NCBI GenBank assembly: GCA_030425045.1
Contig: JAUHVL010000004.1
Span: forward strand, 124,001-188,000
From: a bacterium
GTDB taxonomy: Bacteria; Bdellovibrionota; Bacteriovoracia; Bacteriovoracales; Bacteriovoracaceae
Direction of reading: 5' to 3'
Length of the DNA: 64,000 nucleotides
Under the pieces are notes generated by a model. That model was not told where the DNA came from. It made no database searches and saw only the letters and a program-made list of their open reading frames with translations. Of the stretch, positions 1 through 8,232 are shown one piece after another. A program made the translations under genes and the position numbers. Positions within the stretch are counted from its first letter, which is position 1, and each line of letters opens with the position of its first letter.

Positions 1-841
1 ATATCCATAATATCCCATATGTCTGAATCAATGTTGCCCCGGGATCTCCTACTAAAACCTTCGAAAAACCCCAGGAAGAAATGAAGGCAAAGGTTCCTAG
101 GAGAGATAACCTCCGTGAGACAAAGTATCGTAAAAGGGCATAAAACGTGAGTAAGAATAAACTTGTTCCTACAAAATAAAAATAAATTGACCAAGCAACT
201 TTAAAAAGATGGGGGTAGCGATAAAAAGGATAATAACTAACTTTTAAAAAAGTCCAAAACTGAGAAGTGATATTATCGTTGGGATCAAATATTAATTTTA
301 ACGCTTCTTGATTATTTAGTTTAGGAAGTTCTGGTAATGAAAAAACCAATAAGGCGATAACGAGACCGACGAGCGTTTTTTCAAAAGAGTCCAAATAACG
401 AAACTCAGAGAAGTTTGTGGAAACTGACTCTTCAATGATCTTTCCTCTTGTTGGCCATGAATAAAAAAGACCCAGAATGACCCACGTTATCCAAAAGAAA
501 TTATAAATCCACTTTGACGGCAACAAGGCCAGCATATTGAAATACAAAACAAAAAAGAACATGCCCAAGTACAGGCGATAAACAACTCGATCGATAGAGG
601 AATTTACTCGGAAATAAATTTTTAAACGGTGATCAATCTCTTTTCCAAGCATGAACCATTGCCCGCATATAAAGAGAGCATAGAGAATCATAATAAATAC
701 TTGAATGCCTTGGTTTAGATAAAGAGACTTCTGAATCCAGACTGGTAATAAGAGAAAACCAAAGTATGTAAGTGCCCGAATTAAAAAGAATTTTGACTTT
801 AAAACGACAATTTTTGACTCTTTTACTAAAGTTTTATCCAT
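1..841 (-). CDS. Integral membrane protein, C-terminus cut by left edge
   Basis: An open minus-strand frame runs from an ATG at 841 to the window edge without a stop, giving about 280 codons, so the 3' end lies outside. The translation begins MDKTLVKESKIVVLK. It shows several hydrophobic stretches separated by short charged loops, for example FGFLLLPVW, IMILYALFICG, LGMFFFVLYFNMLALL and GTSLFLLTFYALL. This is the pattern of a polytopic inner-membrane protein. The last visible residues include GDPGATLIQTYG. I do not recognise the family. It is divergent from fliD. Confidence 0.7.
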   Translation of the reverse strand, partial: MDKTLVKESKIVVLKSKFFLIRALTYFGFLLLPVWIQKSLYLNQGIQVFIMILYALFICGQWFMLGKEIDHRLKIYFRVNSSIDRVVYRLYLGMFFFVLYFNMLALLPSKWIYNFFWITWVILGLFYSWPTRGKIIEESVSTNFSEFRYLDSFEKTLVGLVIALLVFSLPELPKLNNQEALKLIFDPNDNITSQFWTFLKVSYYPFYRYPHLFKVAWSIYFYFVGTSLFLLTFYALLRYFVSRRLSLLGTFAFISSWGFSKVLVGDPGATLIQTYGILWI

Positions 842-894
842 AATTCCCGATCAATTAAGTACACTAACCAAGGTTGGTGTATTCCTCGAATCAC

Positions 895-924
895 AAAAGC
901 CGGTCCCCACAGCCGGCTTTTTTT
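895..924. terminator. Strong intrinsic terminator hairpin in a divergent intergenic region
   Basis: AAAAGCCGG and CCGGCTTTT form a perfect 9-bp stem around a 9-nt loop, and seven T follow CCGGC on the plus strand. It lies between the 5' end of the minus-strand membrane gene and the 5' end of fliD, so no annotated gene ends into it. Confidence 0.65.
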
Positions 925-1050
925 ATTCCCATGCAATTCATGCCCCTTCTAGAGCCTCTTTTGCGCCCCACACAAATCATGTTATTCTGTTTATTGGGGT
1001 ATAGTGCTTAAAGCTATTGTAACCTCAAATGCACTCATGGAGGAGTAAGT

Positions 1051-2448
1051 TTGGGTATTTCTTTTGGTTCCATTAATACCGGTCTTCCCAAAGACATCGT
1101 AAAGCAAATTGTTGCTGCCGAAAAGATTCCTTTGCAAAAAATGGAAGCTCGTAAGGAAAAAATCAAAAATAAGAAAAAGCTCGTTCAAGAACTCATCGAC
1201 ATGATGAAAAACGTCAAAACAAATCTCAATAATAATGCCAGTGCAAGATCACTTAGAGAATTGAAAGTCGACACCAATAGCGACCTCGTTGATGTTGCAT
1301 TCGATAAGAATAAGGTAAACCCAGGTAACTATCGTTTTGAAGTTGTCAGGCTAGCTCAAAAGTCTTCAGCTGTAAGCTCTGGCTTTAGTAGCAAGGATGA
1401 TACATATACCGGTGTTGGTTTTATTCAATACTTTATGCCAAATGGTGATAGCAGAGAAATTTATATCGATGAAAACAATGCTACCCTTCAGGGAATCGCC
1501 AATCTTATTAATAAAGATGCTGACAATGGACTTAATGCAACTGTTATCGATGATGGTTCTGGTAGTGAAACTCCATGGAGATTACTTCTTAGTTTGAATG
1601 GAACCGGAGACAACGAAAGAGCAGAGTTTCCTTACTTTTACTTTGTGGATGGTGAAGAAGATTTTTATATCGATGAAGAAAGGCCTGCTCAGGATGCCAT
1701 TGTTAAGATTGATGGTTTTGAAGTTGAAGTACCTGGTAATAAAGTTGATGAGCTCATTCCTGGAGTCACCCTAGATCTGAAAAAAGCTCAGCCTGGTGAG
1801 GAATTCTCTATTAATATTGCCGATGATGGCGAAGCAGTTTCTGCCAAAATTACAGATTTTGTCGATATCGTGAATGAAGTTTTAAAATTTATTAATGAGC
1901 AAAACAGGCTTGATGAAAACTCCGATACAGCATCAACCCTTGGTGGTGACCTTCTTTTACAAAACCTAGAATCAAGGATTCGCTCTGTCGTTTTTAAAGA
2001 TATAAAAACAAATAGTGGCTTCAAAAGAATTGGTGATCTCGGAATTGTTTTCAACAGAAGTGGTCTTCTTGAGGTTGACCAACAAAAGTTTGATTCTGTT
2101 GTGGCCAAAAGTTATAGCCTTGTTTCAGAAATTTTAGTGGGAACAACTCTAGCTGATGGAACTTATTCCAAAGGATTTATTGGAAATTTTTCAGATGTCG
2201 TTGATGGTGCCCTTAGATATCCAAACGGAATCCTCACCACAAGATCAAAAGGTATCCAAAGTAATATTGATCAAATTGATCGAAGAATAGAACAGAGACA
2301 AAGAGTAATTGACCAAAAAGAGCGAACTTTAAAAGATAAGTTTGCAAGATTAGAAAGTACAATTTCTAGAATCAAAGGTCAGGGGGCAGGAATTGCCGCT
2401 TTAGGGGCTGGAGCAGGGGCTGGCCCACAAATTCCTCAATTAGGTTAA
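1051..2448 (+). CDS. fliD: Flagellar filament capping protein FliD
   Basis: FliD caps the growing flagellar filament and helps flagellin subunits fold and insert at the tip. The 465-residue product has the usual length. It shows the N-terminal heptad-rich segment (about residues 20-60), a variable central region and a C-terminal coiled coil near residues 400-445 rich in Arg, Gln and Lys. It ends in an unusual Gly/Ala-rich tail (GAGAGAGPQIPQLG). The start is TTG at 1051, seven bases after GGAGG at 1039-1043; no in-frame ATG fits as well. fliS follows at once, the standard fliD-fliS order. Confidence 0.9.
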   Translation: MGISFGSINTGLPKDIVKQIVAAEKIPLQKMEARKEKIKNKKKLVQELIDMMKNVKTNLNNNASARSLRELKVDTNSDLVDVAFDKNKVNPGNYRFEVVRLAQKSSAVSSGFSSKDDTYTGVGFIQYFMPNGDSREIYIDENNATLQGIANLINKDADNGLNATVIDDGSGSETPWRLLLSLNGTGDNERAEFPYFYFVDGEEDFYIDEERPAQDAIVKIDGFEVEVPGNKVDELIPGVTLDLKKAQPGEEFSINIADDGEAVSAKITDFVDIVNEVLKFINEQNRLDENSDTASTLGGDLLLQNLESRIRSVVFKDIKTNSGFKRIGDLGIVFNRSGLLEVDQQKFDSVVAKSYSLVSEILVGTTLADGTYSKGFIGNFSDVVDGALRYPNGILTTRSKGIQSNIDQIDRRIEQRQRVIDQKERTLKDKFARLESTISRIKGQGAGIAALGAGAGAGPQIPQLG

Positions 2449-2491
2449 AATAGTTTAGGAGTAACATAATGAATCCATGTAAGGAGGAAAA

Positions 2492-2893
2492 ATGAGTTAC
2501 GGTTTAGGAGCATATAAGAAAACCTCTATACATACAGCAAGTAAAGAGCAGATTCTACTTATGCTGTATCAAGCAGCTATTAAGCACTGTAAAAAAGCAA
2601 TCACTGCTATTGAAGAAAACAATATCGGAAAGAAAGGCGAACATATTGGCAAGCTACAAGATATCGTTATCGAGCTAAATAATAGTCTAGACTTCGAAGT
2701 TGGTGGTGATGTAGCAAAAGAGCTTTCCTCACTTTATGACTATTTAATTTATAGTTCTACTCAAGCGAATATAAAAATAGACAAGGAACCTCTTGAGGGT
2801 GCCCTCAGTGTTCTCAATACTCTTTACGAAGGTTGGTCTGAGGCCATTAAAAACCTTCGAAAAGAAAAGTCTACCACCGAAAAAGCTGGCTAA
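2492..2893 (+). CDS. fliS: Flagellin-specific export chaperone FliS
   Basis: FliS binds the disordered C-terminus of unassembled flagellin, keeps it from polymerising in the cytoplasm and hands it to the export gate. The 133-residue, mostly helical product starts with the family-typical MSYGLGAYKKTSI, followed by ASKEQILLMLYQAAI. Its length matches the family. An AAGGAGG ribosome binding site lies at 2481-2487. It sits between fliD and a FliT-like gene. The two client flagellins lie farther along on the opposite strand. Confidence 0.92.
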   Translation: MSYGLGAYKKTSIHTASKEQILLMLYQAAIKHCKKAITAIEENNIGKKGEHIGKLQDIVIELNNSLDFEVGGDVAKELSSLYDYLIYSSTQANIKIDKEPLEGALSVLNTLYEGWSEAIKNLRKEKSTTEKAG

Positions 2894-2908
2894 AATAAAG
2901 GTATCCTC

Positions 2909-3319
2909 ATGAACTTAATGGAAGAACTAGAAGAGAAAATAATCAGACACCTCTCAAATATTGACCTTGTCAAAATGGCGTCACAAAAACTGCTCAACTC
3001 TTGTATAGAAGGTGACATTGAGCGAATCGATTTCTTTAGTAAAAACAGAGGTCGCTTGGTTAACTTTGTTCAAAACCAGCAAAATGAAATTGAAGGTATA
3101 ATTGACCAATACAATACAGATCTCAGCACTCCAGAAGCAGTAGATATTCTCAAAGCATGGATACATGATATCTCTATCAAAACAAATGACATCGCAAACC
3201 TAGATGAAGACATTTTATCTGAACTAAATAAAGAAAAAGATAAAACTACTCAGGAAATTGCAACGACCTTTAAAAACAAAGATAAGTTTAAAGGTTATAA
3301 TCTTAATAAAGTTAGATAA
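2909..3319 (+). CDS. FliT-like flagellar chaperone (by position)
   Basis: A 136-residue acidic, all-helical protein encoded 15 bases after fliS. In many bacteria this slot holds FliT, the small export chaperone of FliD. The sequence (MNLMEELEEKIIRHLSNIDLVKMASQKLL, then further amphipathic helices and a Lys-rich tail) has the size and helical character of FliT-like proteins, but no diagnostic motif was seen. The assignment rests on position and general character. An unrelated helical flagellar accessory protein would fit equally well. Confidence 0.5.
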   Translation: MNLMEELEEKIIRHLSNIDLVKMASQKLLNSCIEGDIERIDFFSKNRGRLVNFVQNQQNEIEGIIDQYNTDLSTPEAVDILKAWIHDISIKTNDIANLDEDILSELNKEKDKTTQEIATTFKNKDKFKGYNLNKVR

Positions 3320-3474
3320 CAGAGTACCCGACTTAAACATTTTCCTAGACGAAAACAACTCTGTAATTGGTACATCCCAATTGACATCGGTCGCTTATTA
3401 TGAGGAAATATAGGCTAGTAAGGACCAATGAATGGTTTCTTTCTATAACCATAAATTCTTAAGGAAGAGGAGAT

Positions 3475-3546
3475 ATGGTCACCATAGTTCAACTTATAAA
3501 CATTCTAAAAAATATAAAAAACACTCGGAGTGGAAATGTACTCTAA
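3475..3546 (+). CDS. Possible 23-residue leader peptide
   Basis: The ATG at 3475 follows a purine-rich ribosome binding site (AGGAAGAGGAG, 3462-3472). It opens a 23-codon frame, MVTIVQLINILKNIKNTRSG and three more residues, that ends in TAA at 3544-3546. The stop overlaps the start of the next gene (ATG 3536) by 11 bases, which would couple translation of the two. The stretch 3320-3474 before it holds nothing else I can support. It may be a fortuitous frame. Confidence 0.3.
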   Translation: MVTIVQLINILKNIKNTRSGNVL

Positions 3547-4198
3547 TTTTACAATTAATATTAAAGAAACGAGAAGTGGAGACAGGATTCCCGTCATTAA
3601 TGATATTCATCTTCACTCTGCTTATAAGCCCGTTAGTGAAGCTGAAAACTTTGCTGATTTAAAACGAGAAACTCTTGAAGCAAACTCAAACGTCTTAATT
3701 TTTGGCCTTGGTTTTGGTTATCACCTAAGAGCAATTGAAAATATTCTAAAAGAAAATCATAAAAGCTACAGAATCATTGTCATCGAACCTGTTAAAGCAA
3801 TTATCGATGCCTTTTATGAAAATGGTTTTTCAATCGATGACGATCATATTCAAGTTTATAATTTTGAAACCATTGAGGAATATTATCTTACAGAGGACCT
3901 GGTTGAATTTATGGTCAGTAAGCCTGCTGTGATTTCACATCCATCAAGTTTTAAATTATGCCAAGATTTTTATACTTCTTTTATGAAGCATAACGCTTCA
4001 ACGAACATAAGTGATGTCGAAGCTTTAATAAAGAGTGAACCTTTAAAGAAGTATTTTGAAAATATTGAACAAGGTGAACTTCCACAGCTATTGAGAGAGC
4101 TTTCTCAAACTAACAGAATTGAATCGGCTGAAGAGTTTTTACTTATGTCTTACAAAGAAATTGTAACAACAAATAGTACTGGGGAATTAAATGAGTGA
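3536..4198 (+). CDS. Maf/DUF115-like motility-associated protein, short form
   Basis: The 220-residue product contains a nucleotide-binding-like segment, NVLIFGLGFGYHLRAIENIL, followed by IIVIEPVKAIIDAF. This resembles the N-terminal part of Maf (motility accessory factor, MAF_flag10/DUF115) proteins, which transfer nonulosonic-acid sugars to flagellin in Campylobacter and Aeromonas. Full Maf proteins are about 600 residues, so this is only a fragment-sized relative. It is followed by two glycosyltransferases. The start is placed at ATG 3536, five bases after GGAG; a GTG at 3530 is possible. It overlaps the next gene by eight bases (ATGAGTGA). Confidence 0.55.
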   Translation: MYSNFTINIKETRSGDRIPVINDIHLHSAYKPVSEAENFADLKRETLEANSNVLIFGLGFGYHLRAIENILKENHKSYRIIVIEPVKAIIDAFYENGFSIDDDHIQVYNFETIEEYYLTEDLVEFMVSKPAVISHPSSFKLCQDFYTSFMKHNASTNISDVEALIKSEPLKKYFENIEQGELPQLLRELSQTNRIESAEEFLLMSYKEIVTTNSTGELNE

Positions 4199-5846
4199 TA
4201 TACTAATTGTTAACCTAAAGAGGCATGGAGACATATTACAAATGTCTCATCTTATCAATTCAATTCATGAGAACAACCCAAGTTCAAATATAAGTGTATT
4301 AGTTTTTGATGAATTCAAAAAATCAGCGAGTATTATCAATCACGTTAAAAAGGTTTACACAATTCCTAGGAAAAAAATTATTAGTTATCACAAGAATGAT
4401 ATCTATAGTGATGCATGGGGGCTTAATAAATTAACGGAATCTCTCTCTTCGCTTGAAAAAACAACGTGGGATAGAGTCGTTAACTACTCAAACGACAGAA
4501 GTAGTTCTTATATTTGTAGCTATATTGATTTCCAACAAGGTCATGGCGAGATAGCTGGTACATCATTTAATTTAGAAAATAACACTCAAAATTATAATGA
4601 CTGGCAAATTATTTATAATAATACGACTGACCTCATTTCAAACTCCGCCTTCAATATTAACGACCTCACTCACCTTATGACAGATACAGCGCCCGTTACT
4701 GCTGAAGACAAACTCAAAACTAATGCTAATCACAATAAAACGGCTTTTAAGAACTTCAATCAAATTAGAAAAATAAATCAAAATAAGACAAATGATGTTC
4801 AGATTGTTGGAGTTCAGCTTAAATCTTCAATGGCCTCAAAAGATATTCCAGAAGAAGTTCTCGTTAACACTATTAAAAAACTTCATGAAGACAGTCGAAC
4901 GATACCAATCCTACTCCATTCACCTGCCGAAGATGAGAAAGAGTATACGGAAAGAATAAATGCAGAATTTGGGAAAAAATTAATTACCGTTGAATCTGAT
5001 ATTATTGCCCTTACCTCTGTCTTAATTAATATCGATGTTGTCATCACTCCTGATACGCTAACAAAGCACATGGCAGACAATACAGATACTCCTTGTATTG
5101 AGGTATCTCTCGGTCCTGCACCGCTTTTTCTACAAAGTAGTATCAATCAAAGAAGCTTAGTCATTACACTTAACCCCGACACAAGAAATTACGAATCGAA
5201 AGAAGCTCTCTCACCTATTCATTTTGATTCACTAAACGAAACACTCAATAATACGATTGAACACTTTTTAAATCCTAGTATTGAATTAGATATTCCTGGC
5301 CCATGGGCAGTCTTCAAGCCAGTTAAGGATCGTATTGGTACGACACTTATGCCTATTGCAGGCTCGATTAACGATCAATCTGAATATACACGCTTTTTCA
5401 CAAGAGGAATTGTCTCTCAAATGCTGACCGGTATATCTTTTGATATTACCGCTTTTAATGACCTCGATAACCCTAATCTTAATCAATGGGTAGAAGATCA
5501 AAAGCAAAGTTTTACTAATATCTCGAGGACACTTCTCAACACTATCAGAGCTCTTCATCAAATGAAAACTGATCAAGTTAATACCAATACATTTGTAGAG
5601 TGCCTTGATATTCTTTTTGATCATTCAAAAGAAGAGACGCTGGCAAGAATACCACTTCTTATCTTTAAATCTCGACTTGAGTCACTTAGTTCAATAAATA
5701 AAGATCAGGGCGTAAAAGAAGTAAATGAGCTTCTTTTCACTCTTAAAAATGACATCCAACTAATTATAAATGAGCTCAATAAAGTTGGAATGGACGAAGA
5801 AATTGCTGAACTTCAAAGAACAGCTACTGGTGAAACCAATGTCTGA
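4191..5846 (+). CDS. Glycosyltransferase family 9 (heptosyltransferase-like) with C-terminal extension
   Basis: The N-terminus ILIVNLKRHGDILQMSHLIN is the start of a GT9 (ADP-heptose:LPS heptosyltransferase-like) Rossmann domain. The second-domain motif VVITPDTLTKHMADNTDTPCIEV (about residues 282-304) corresponds to the family's Asp-x-x-x-x-His nucleotide-sugar region. About 200 helical C-terminal residues are extra compared with WaaC or WaaF. Its position directly behind fliD-fliS and a Maf-like gene suggests it glycosylates flagellin rather than LPS; that is inference. It overlaps both neighbours by eight bases. Confidence 0.75.
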   Translation: MSDILIVNLKRHGDILQMSHLINSIHENNPSSNISVLVFDEFKKSASIINHVKKVYTIPRKKIISYHKNDIYSDAWGLNKLTESLSSLEKTTWDRVVNYSNDRSSSYICSYIDFQQGHGEIAGTSFNLENNTQNYNDWQIIYNNTTDLISNSAFNINDLTHLMTDTAPVTAEDKLKTNANHNKTAFKNFNQIRKINQNKTNDVQIVGVQLKSSMASKDIPEEVLVNTIKKLHEDSRTIPILLHSPAEDEKEYTERINAEFGKKLITVESDIIALTSVLINIDVVITPDTLTKHMADNTDTPCIEVSLGPAPLFLQSSINQRSLVITLNPDTRNYESKEALSPIHFDSLNETLNNTIEHFLNPSIELDIPGPWAVFKPVKDRIGTTLMPIAGSINDQSEYTRFFTRGIVSQMLTGISFDITAFNDLDNPNLNQWVEDQKQSFTNISRTLLNTIRALHQMKTDQVNTNTFVECLDILFDHSKEETLARIPLLIFKSRLESLSSINKDQGVKEVNELLFTLKNDIQLIINELNKVGMDEEIAELQRTATGETNV

Positions 5847-5973
5847 TGAGAACAAATTACAACAACTCTTTTCTTCATTAGAAGAAAAAGTAAACTCAGG
5901 TAAGCAACTAGTGGAGGATGATTTATACCACTTACTGATTGCCAGCCTCATTCAAGAAGAAATCAATGAGTGA
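5839..5973 (+). CDS. Small 44-residue protein, translationally coupled on both sides
   Basis: The ATG at 5839 sits inside ATGTCTGA, the stop overlap of the upstream glycosyltransferase. Its own stop at 5971-5973 sits inside ATGAGTGA, the start of the next glycosyltransferase. The acidic helical product begins MSDENKLQQLFSSLEEKV and ends QEEINE. The same eight-base overlap occurs at other junctions of this operon, which supports translation. No function is recognised; a subunit or adaptor of the flanking transferases is conceivable. Confidence 0.55.
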   Translation: MSDENKLQQLFSSLEEKVNSGKQLVEDDLYHLLIASLIQEEINE

Positions 5974-7618
5974 CCAAAAAACTAAATGCATCTGTATTGT
6001 TCAGGTCACAAGACTTGGAGACCTCTTACAAACAATGCAAGCCTGTGAAGGGTTAAAAGAAAACCTTCCCCATCTAAAATTAAAACTTGTTGCGAGAGAA
6101 AAATTTGCAAAGCCGCTAGACTTTCTTTTGCGAAAAGTTTTTGATGAAATTTACTATTTAAACTTCAAAGAAGCCTTTGCGAAAGACAATGATCCAGAGA
6201 GTTTAACAAAATATCTTAAGAATTTTGTCTCAAACGTTTCATCTGAAAAAATTGATGCTCTTTTAAATCTCAGCTTTTCTAATAGTGCGAATTATTTATG
6301 TAGCCTCATTCAAGCTGACAATAGACTTGGAACATATTTCAATTTAAACCACGAAATCGTCGTTTATGACCCTTGGTCACAATATTTATACAGCAATGTT
6401 ATGGGTGGATCCTTTAATAGTTTCTCCCTCGTTGATATTTATAAGAAAATTATCGGAAATACGTTTCCAAGAAAACAAACAGAACTTAAAAAGCATGACA
6501 AAAATAAAATTGTCGTCCACCCCTTTGCCAGTTTAGACAAAAAGCATTGGAAGCCTTCAAAGTGGAAGGAAATCATCTACAAACTTTTAAAAAACAATTC
6601 TAACTTAACAGTTCAAATCGTGGGATCACCCCATGAAATGAAGCTTGCAGATGAAATTTTTAATGATCCTATCATTAAGCCTTTTCATGGGCAGTTGATC
6701 AATCTGACTGGAAAAACAAGCATAGAGCAACTTTATAATACAATTGAAGAATCAAGCCATTTTATCGGTCATGACTCAATGGTAAGTCATCTAGCAAAAA
6801 TTGCTCAACTTCCAACTCTTACCTTTTCGCTTGGAACTGTAAGACCAGAAGAAACGATACCGTATGGGGAATACAGCTTTGCTGTATCTCCAAAAACAAG
6901 CTGCTTTCCGTGCTTTCCTGATGATGCCTGTAGCTTTTATCAATGTCATGCCGATATATCTTATCAAGCTGCTTACGAACTCATTGTTTCTTTTGTAAAT
7001 CACAATGAACTTGCCCCTGAAAAGCTAAAGAAAAGTATCTCTGATTTTCATCTCAGTTCACTAAATATTTTTAAAGGAAGATTTACTGAAGATAATAATC
7101 TCTTCCTTGAAAAAATTAATGATCACGAACTAGATTCAAAATCGACAATTAAACTTTTTTTAAGGATGGCTTGGCTTTATCGCCTTTCTGAAGCTGAAGA
7201 GAATCATCGTTTTCCAAAGCTAACCAAACAAACATATAACGAATTGTTTACAACTATCAAAGGGATCAAGTATCTACGCGATCTTTTTATTTTTGGTCAA
7301 AAGTACTCTCAAGAAGTGTTAAATGAACTAAGTGAACAAAGTCCAAATGTGGCAACACTACAAGAGAAATCTGAAAAAATTGATGAGATTGACAAGCTTA
7401 TTTCAATGTTAAAAACAGCTTACCCACTCTTAACACCAATTATCGATTACTCAAACGTTATCAAGGCTAATATCCCAGGTGAAAACCTTGTTGAGCTTTC
7501 ATATGGAAGCTGTATGGCCTATAAAAACAGTGAAACAGTCTTATCAATTGTATATGAACTTCTAGAAAACACTTTGAGAGAATCTAAGTTCTCAAAATCT
7601 GCGCCCAAGGAGAGGTAA
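5966..7618 (+). CDS. Second glycosyltransferase family 9 protein
   Basis: The 550-residue product starts with the GT9 signature CICIVQVTRLGDLLQTMQAC. It carries IVVHPFASLDKKHWKPSKW, which matches the HPFAS.D..HWKP nucleotide-sugar-binding region of heptosyltransferases. SSHFIGHDSMVSHLAKIAQLPTL is the His-containing second-domain motif. A cysteine cluster (CFPCFPDDACSFYQC) follows near residue 315. The C-terminal third is helical and unassigned. The start is ATG 5966, which overlaps the stop of the small upstream gene; an upstream TTG at 5939 is less likely. It is probably a flagellin-modifying transferase. Confidence 0.75.
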   Translation: MSDQKTKCICIVQVTRLGDLLQTMQACEGLKENLPHLKLKLVAREKFAKPLDFLLRKVFDEIYYLNFKEAFAKDNDPESLTKYLKNFVSNVSSEKIDALLNLSFSNSANYLCSLIQADNRLGTYFNLNHEIVVYDPWSQYLYSNVMGGSFNSFSLVDIYKKIIGNTFPRKQTELKKHDKNKIVVHPFASLDKKHWKPSKWKEIIYKLLKNNSNLTVQIVGSPHEMKLADEIFNDPIIKPFHGQLINLTGKTSIEQLYNTIEESSHFIGHDSMVSHLAKIAQLPTLTFSLGTVRPEETIPYGEYSFAVSPKTSCFPCFPDDACSFYQCHADISYQAAYELIVSFVNHNELAPEKLKKSISDFHLSSLNIFKGRFTEDNNLFLEKINDHELDSKSTIKLFLRMAWLYRLSEAEENHRFPKLTKQTYNELFTTIKGIKYLRDLFIFGQKYSQEVLNELSEQSPNVATLQEKSEKIDEIDKLISMLKTAYPLLTPIIDYSNVIKANIPGENLVELSYGSCMAYKNSETVLSIVYELLENTLRESKFSKSAPKER

Positions 7619-8232
7619 TGAGCATCTTTGTAAATAATAATGAATTTGAATCTGATACTACTCCAAATAAATTGTCAGAATTAATTGATATTGTTCTCAA
7701 TAAAAACGAATTTAGTAATAGTGTCATTACACAACTGGAAGTTGATGGAAATACTTATGATCCAAGAGTGGATGATATTCCAATGGAGCTTGCGCTAAGT
7801 GATGCTTCTAAAGTCTCTATTTTCACAAAGAACAATCTTGAACTCACGTTTGAAGCACTCGATTCTTGTAGCGAGTATATTGATATTTTAACAGAGAATA
7901 TAATGGAACTGGTTACTCTCTATAAACAAGATAAAGTAGAAGAGGCTAATGTTCTTTTTTCAGACCTTGTTGATATTTTAGATTTATACATTCAACTCAT
8001 TTCTAGAATTCACAGCACCCTTAAAACAAATTTCAAAAAACAAGTTGAAAACGCCAGTATTCTTCAAGAGTTAGAAATCCATCTCTTATCAGTCATAAAA
8101 GCTATTCTTCCAGCAAAAGAAAATGACGATATTATCATGCTTAGTGACTTGCTTGAGTATGAGCTGGTCGATAATCTAACGCAATGGAAAATAAAAGCAA
8201 TTCCATTGATGAAGCAAATGCAAAACAATTAA
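7618..8232 (+). CDS. Uncharacterised acidic protein in flagellar glycosylation operon
   Basis: A 204-residue protein whose start overlaps the preceding stop (TAATG). The first 75 residues (SIFVNNNEFES... through ELALSDASKVSIFTK) look beta-rich and could be a beta-grasp-like module. The remainder is predicted helical, with an acidic region (ITENIMELVTLYKQDKVEEANVLF is typical in composition). No enzyme motif is visible. It is followed by a histidine kinase whose frame starts 49 bases before this gene ends. No function is assigned. Confidence 0.6.
   Translation: MSIFVNNNEFESDTTPNKLSELIDIVLNKNEFSNSVITQLEVDGNTYDPRVDDIPMELALSDASKVSIFTKNNLELTFEALDSCSEYIDILTENIMELVTLYKQDKVEEANVLFSDLVDILDLYIQLISRIHSTLKTNFKKQVENASILQELEIHLLSVIKAILPAKENDDIIMLSDLLEYELVDNLTQWKIKAIPLMKQMQNN

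Noticed and set aside
3382-3415. TTGACA at about 3382 as a promoter for the Maf-like gene
   Set aside because: No acceptable -10 hexamer lies at 16-18 bases, so I did not call it.
3432-3662. A 76-codon plus-strand frame before the Maf-like gene
   Set aside because: It overlaps the better-supported Maf-like frame out of phase and has Lys/Arg-heavy, non-protein-like composition.
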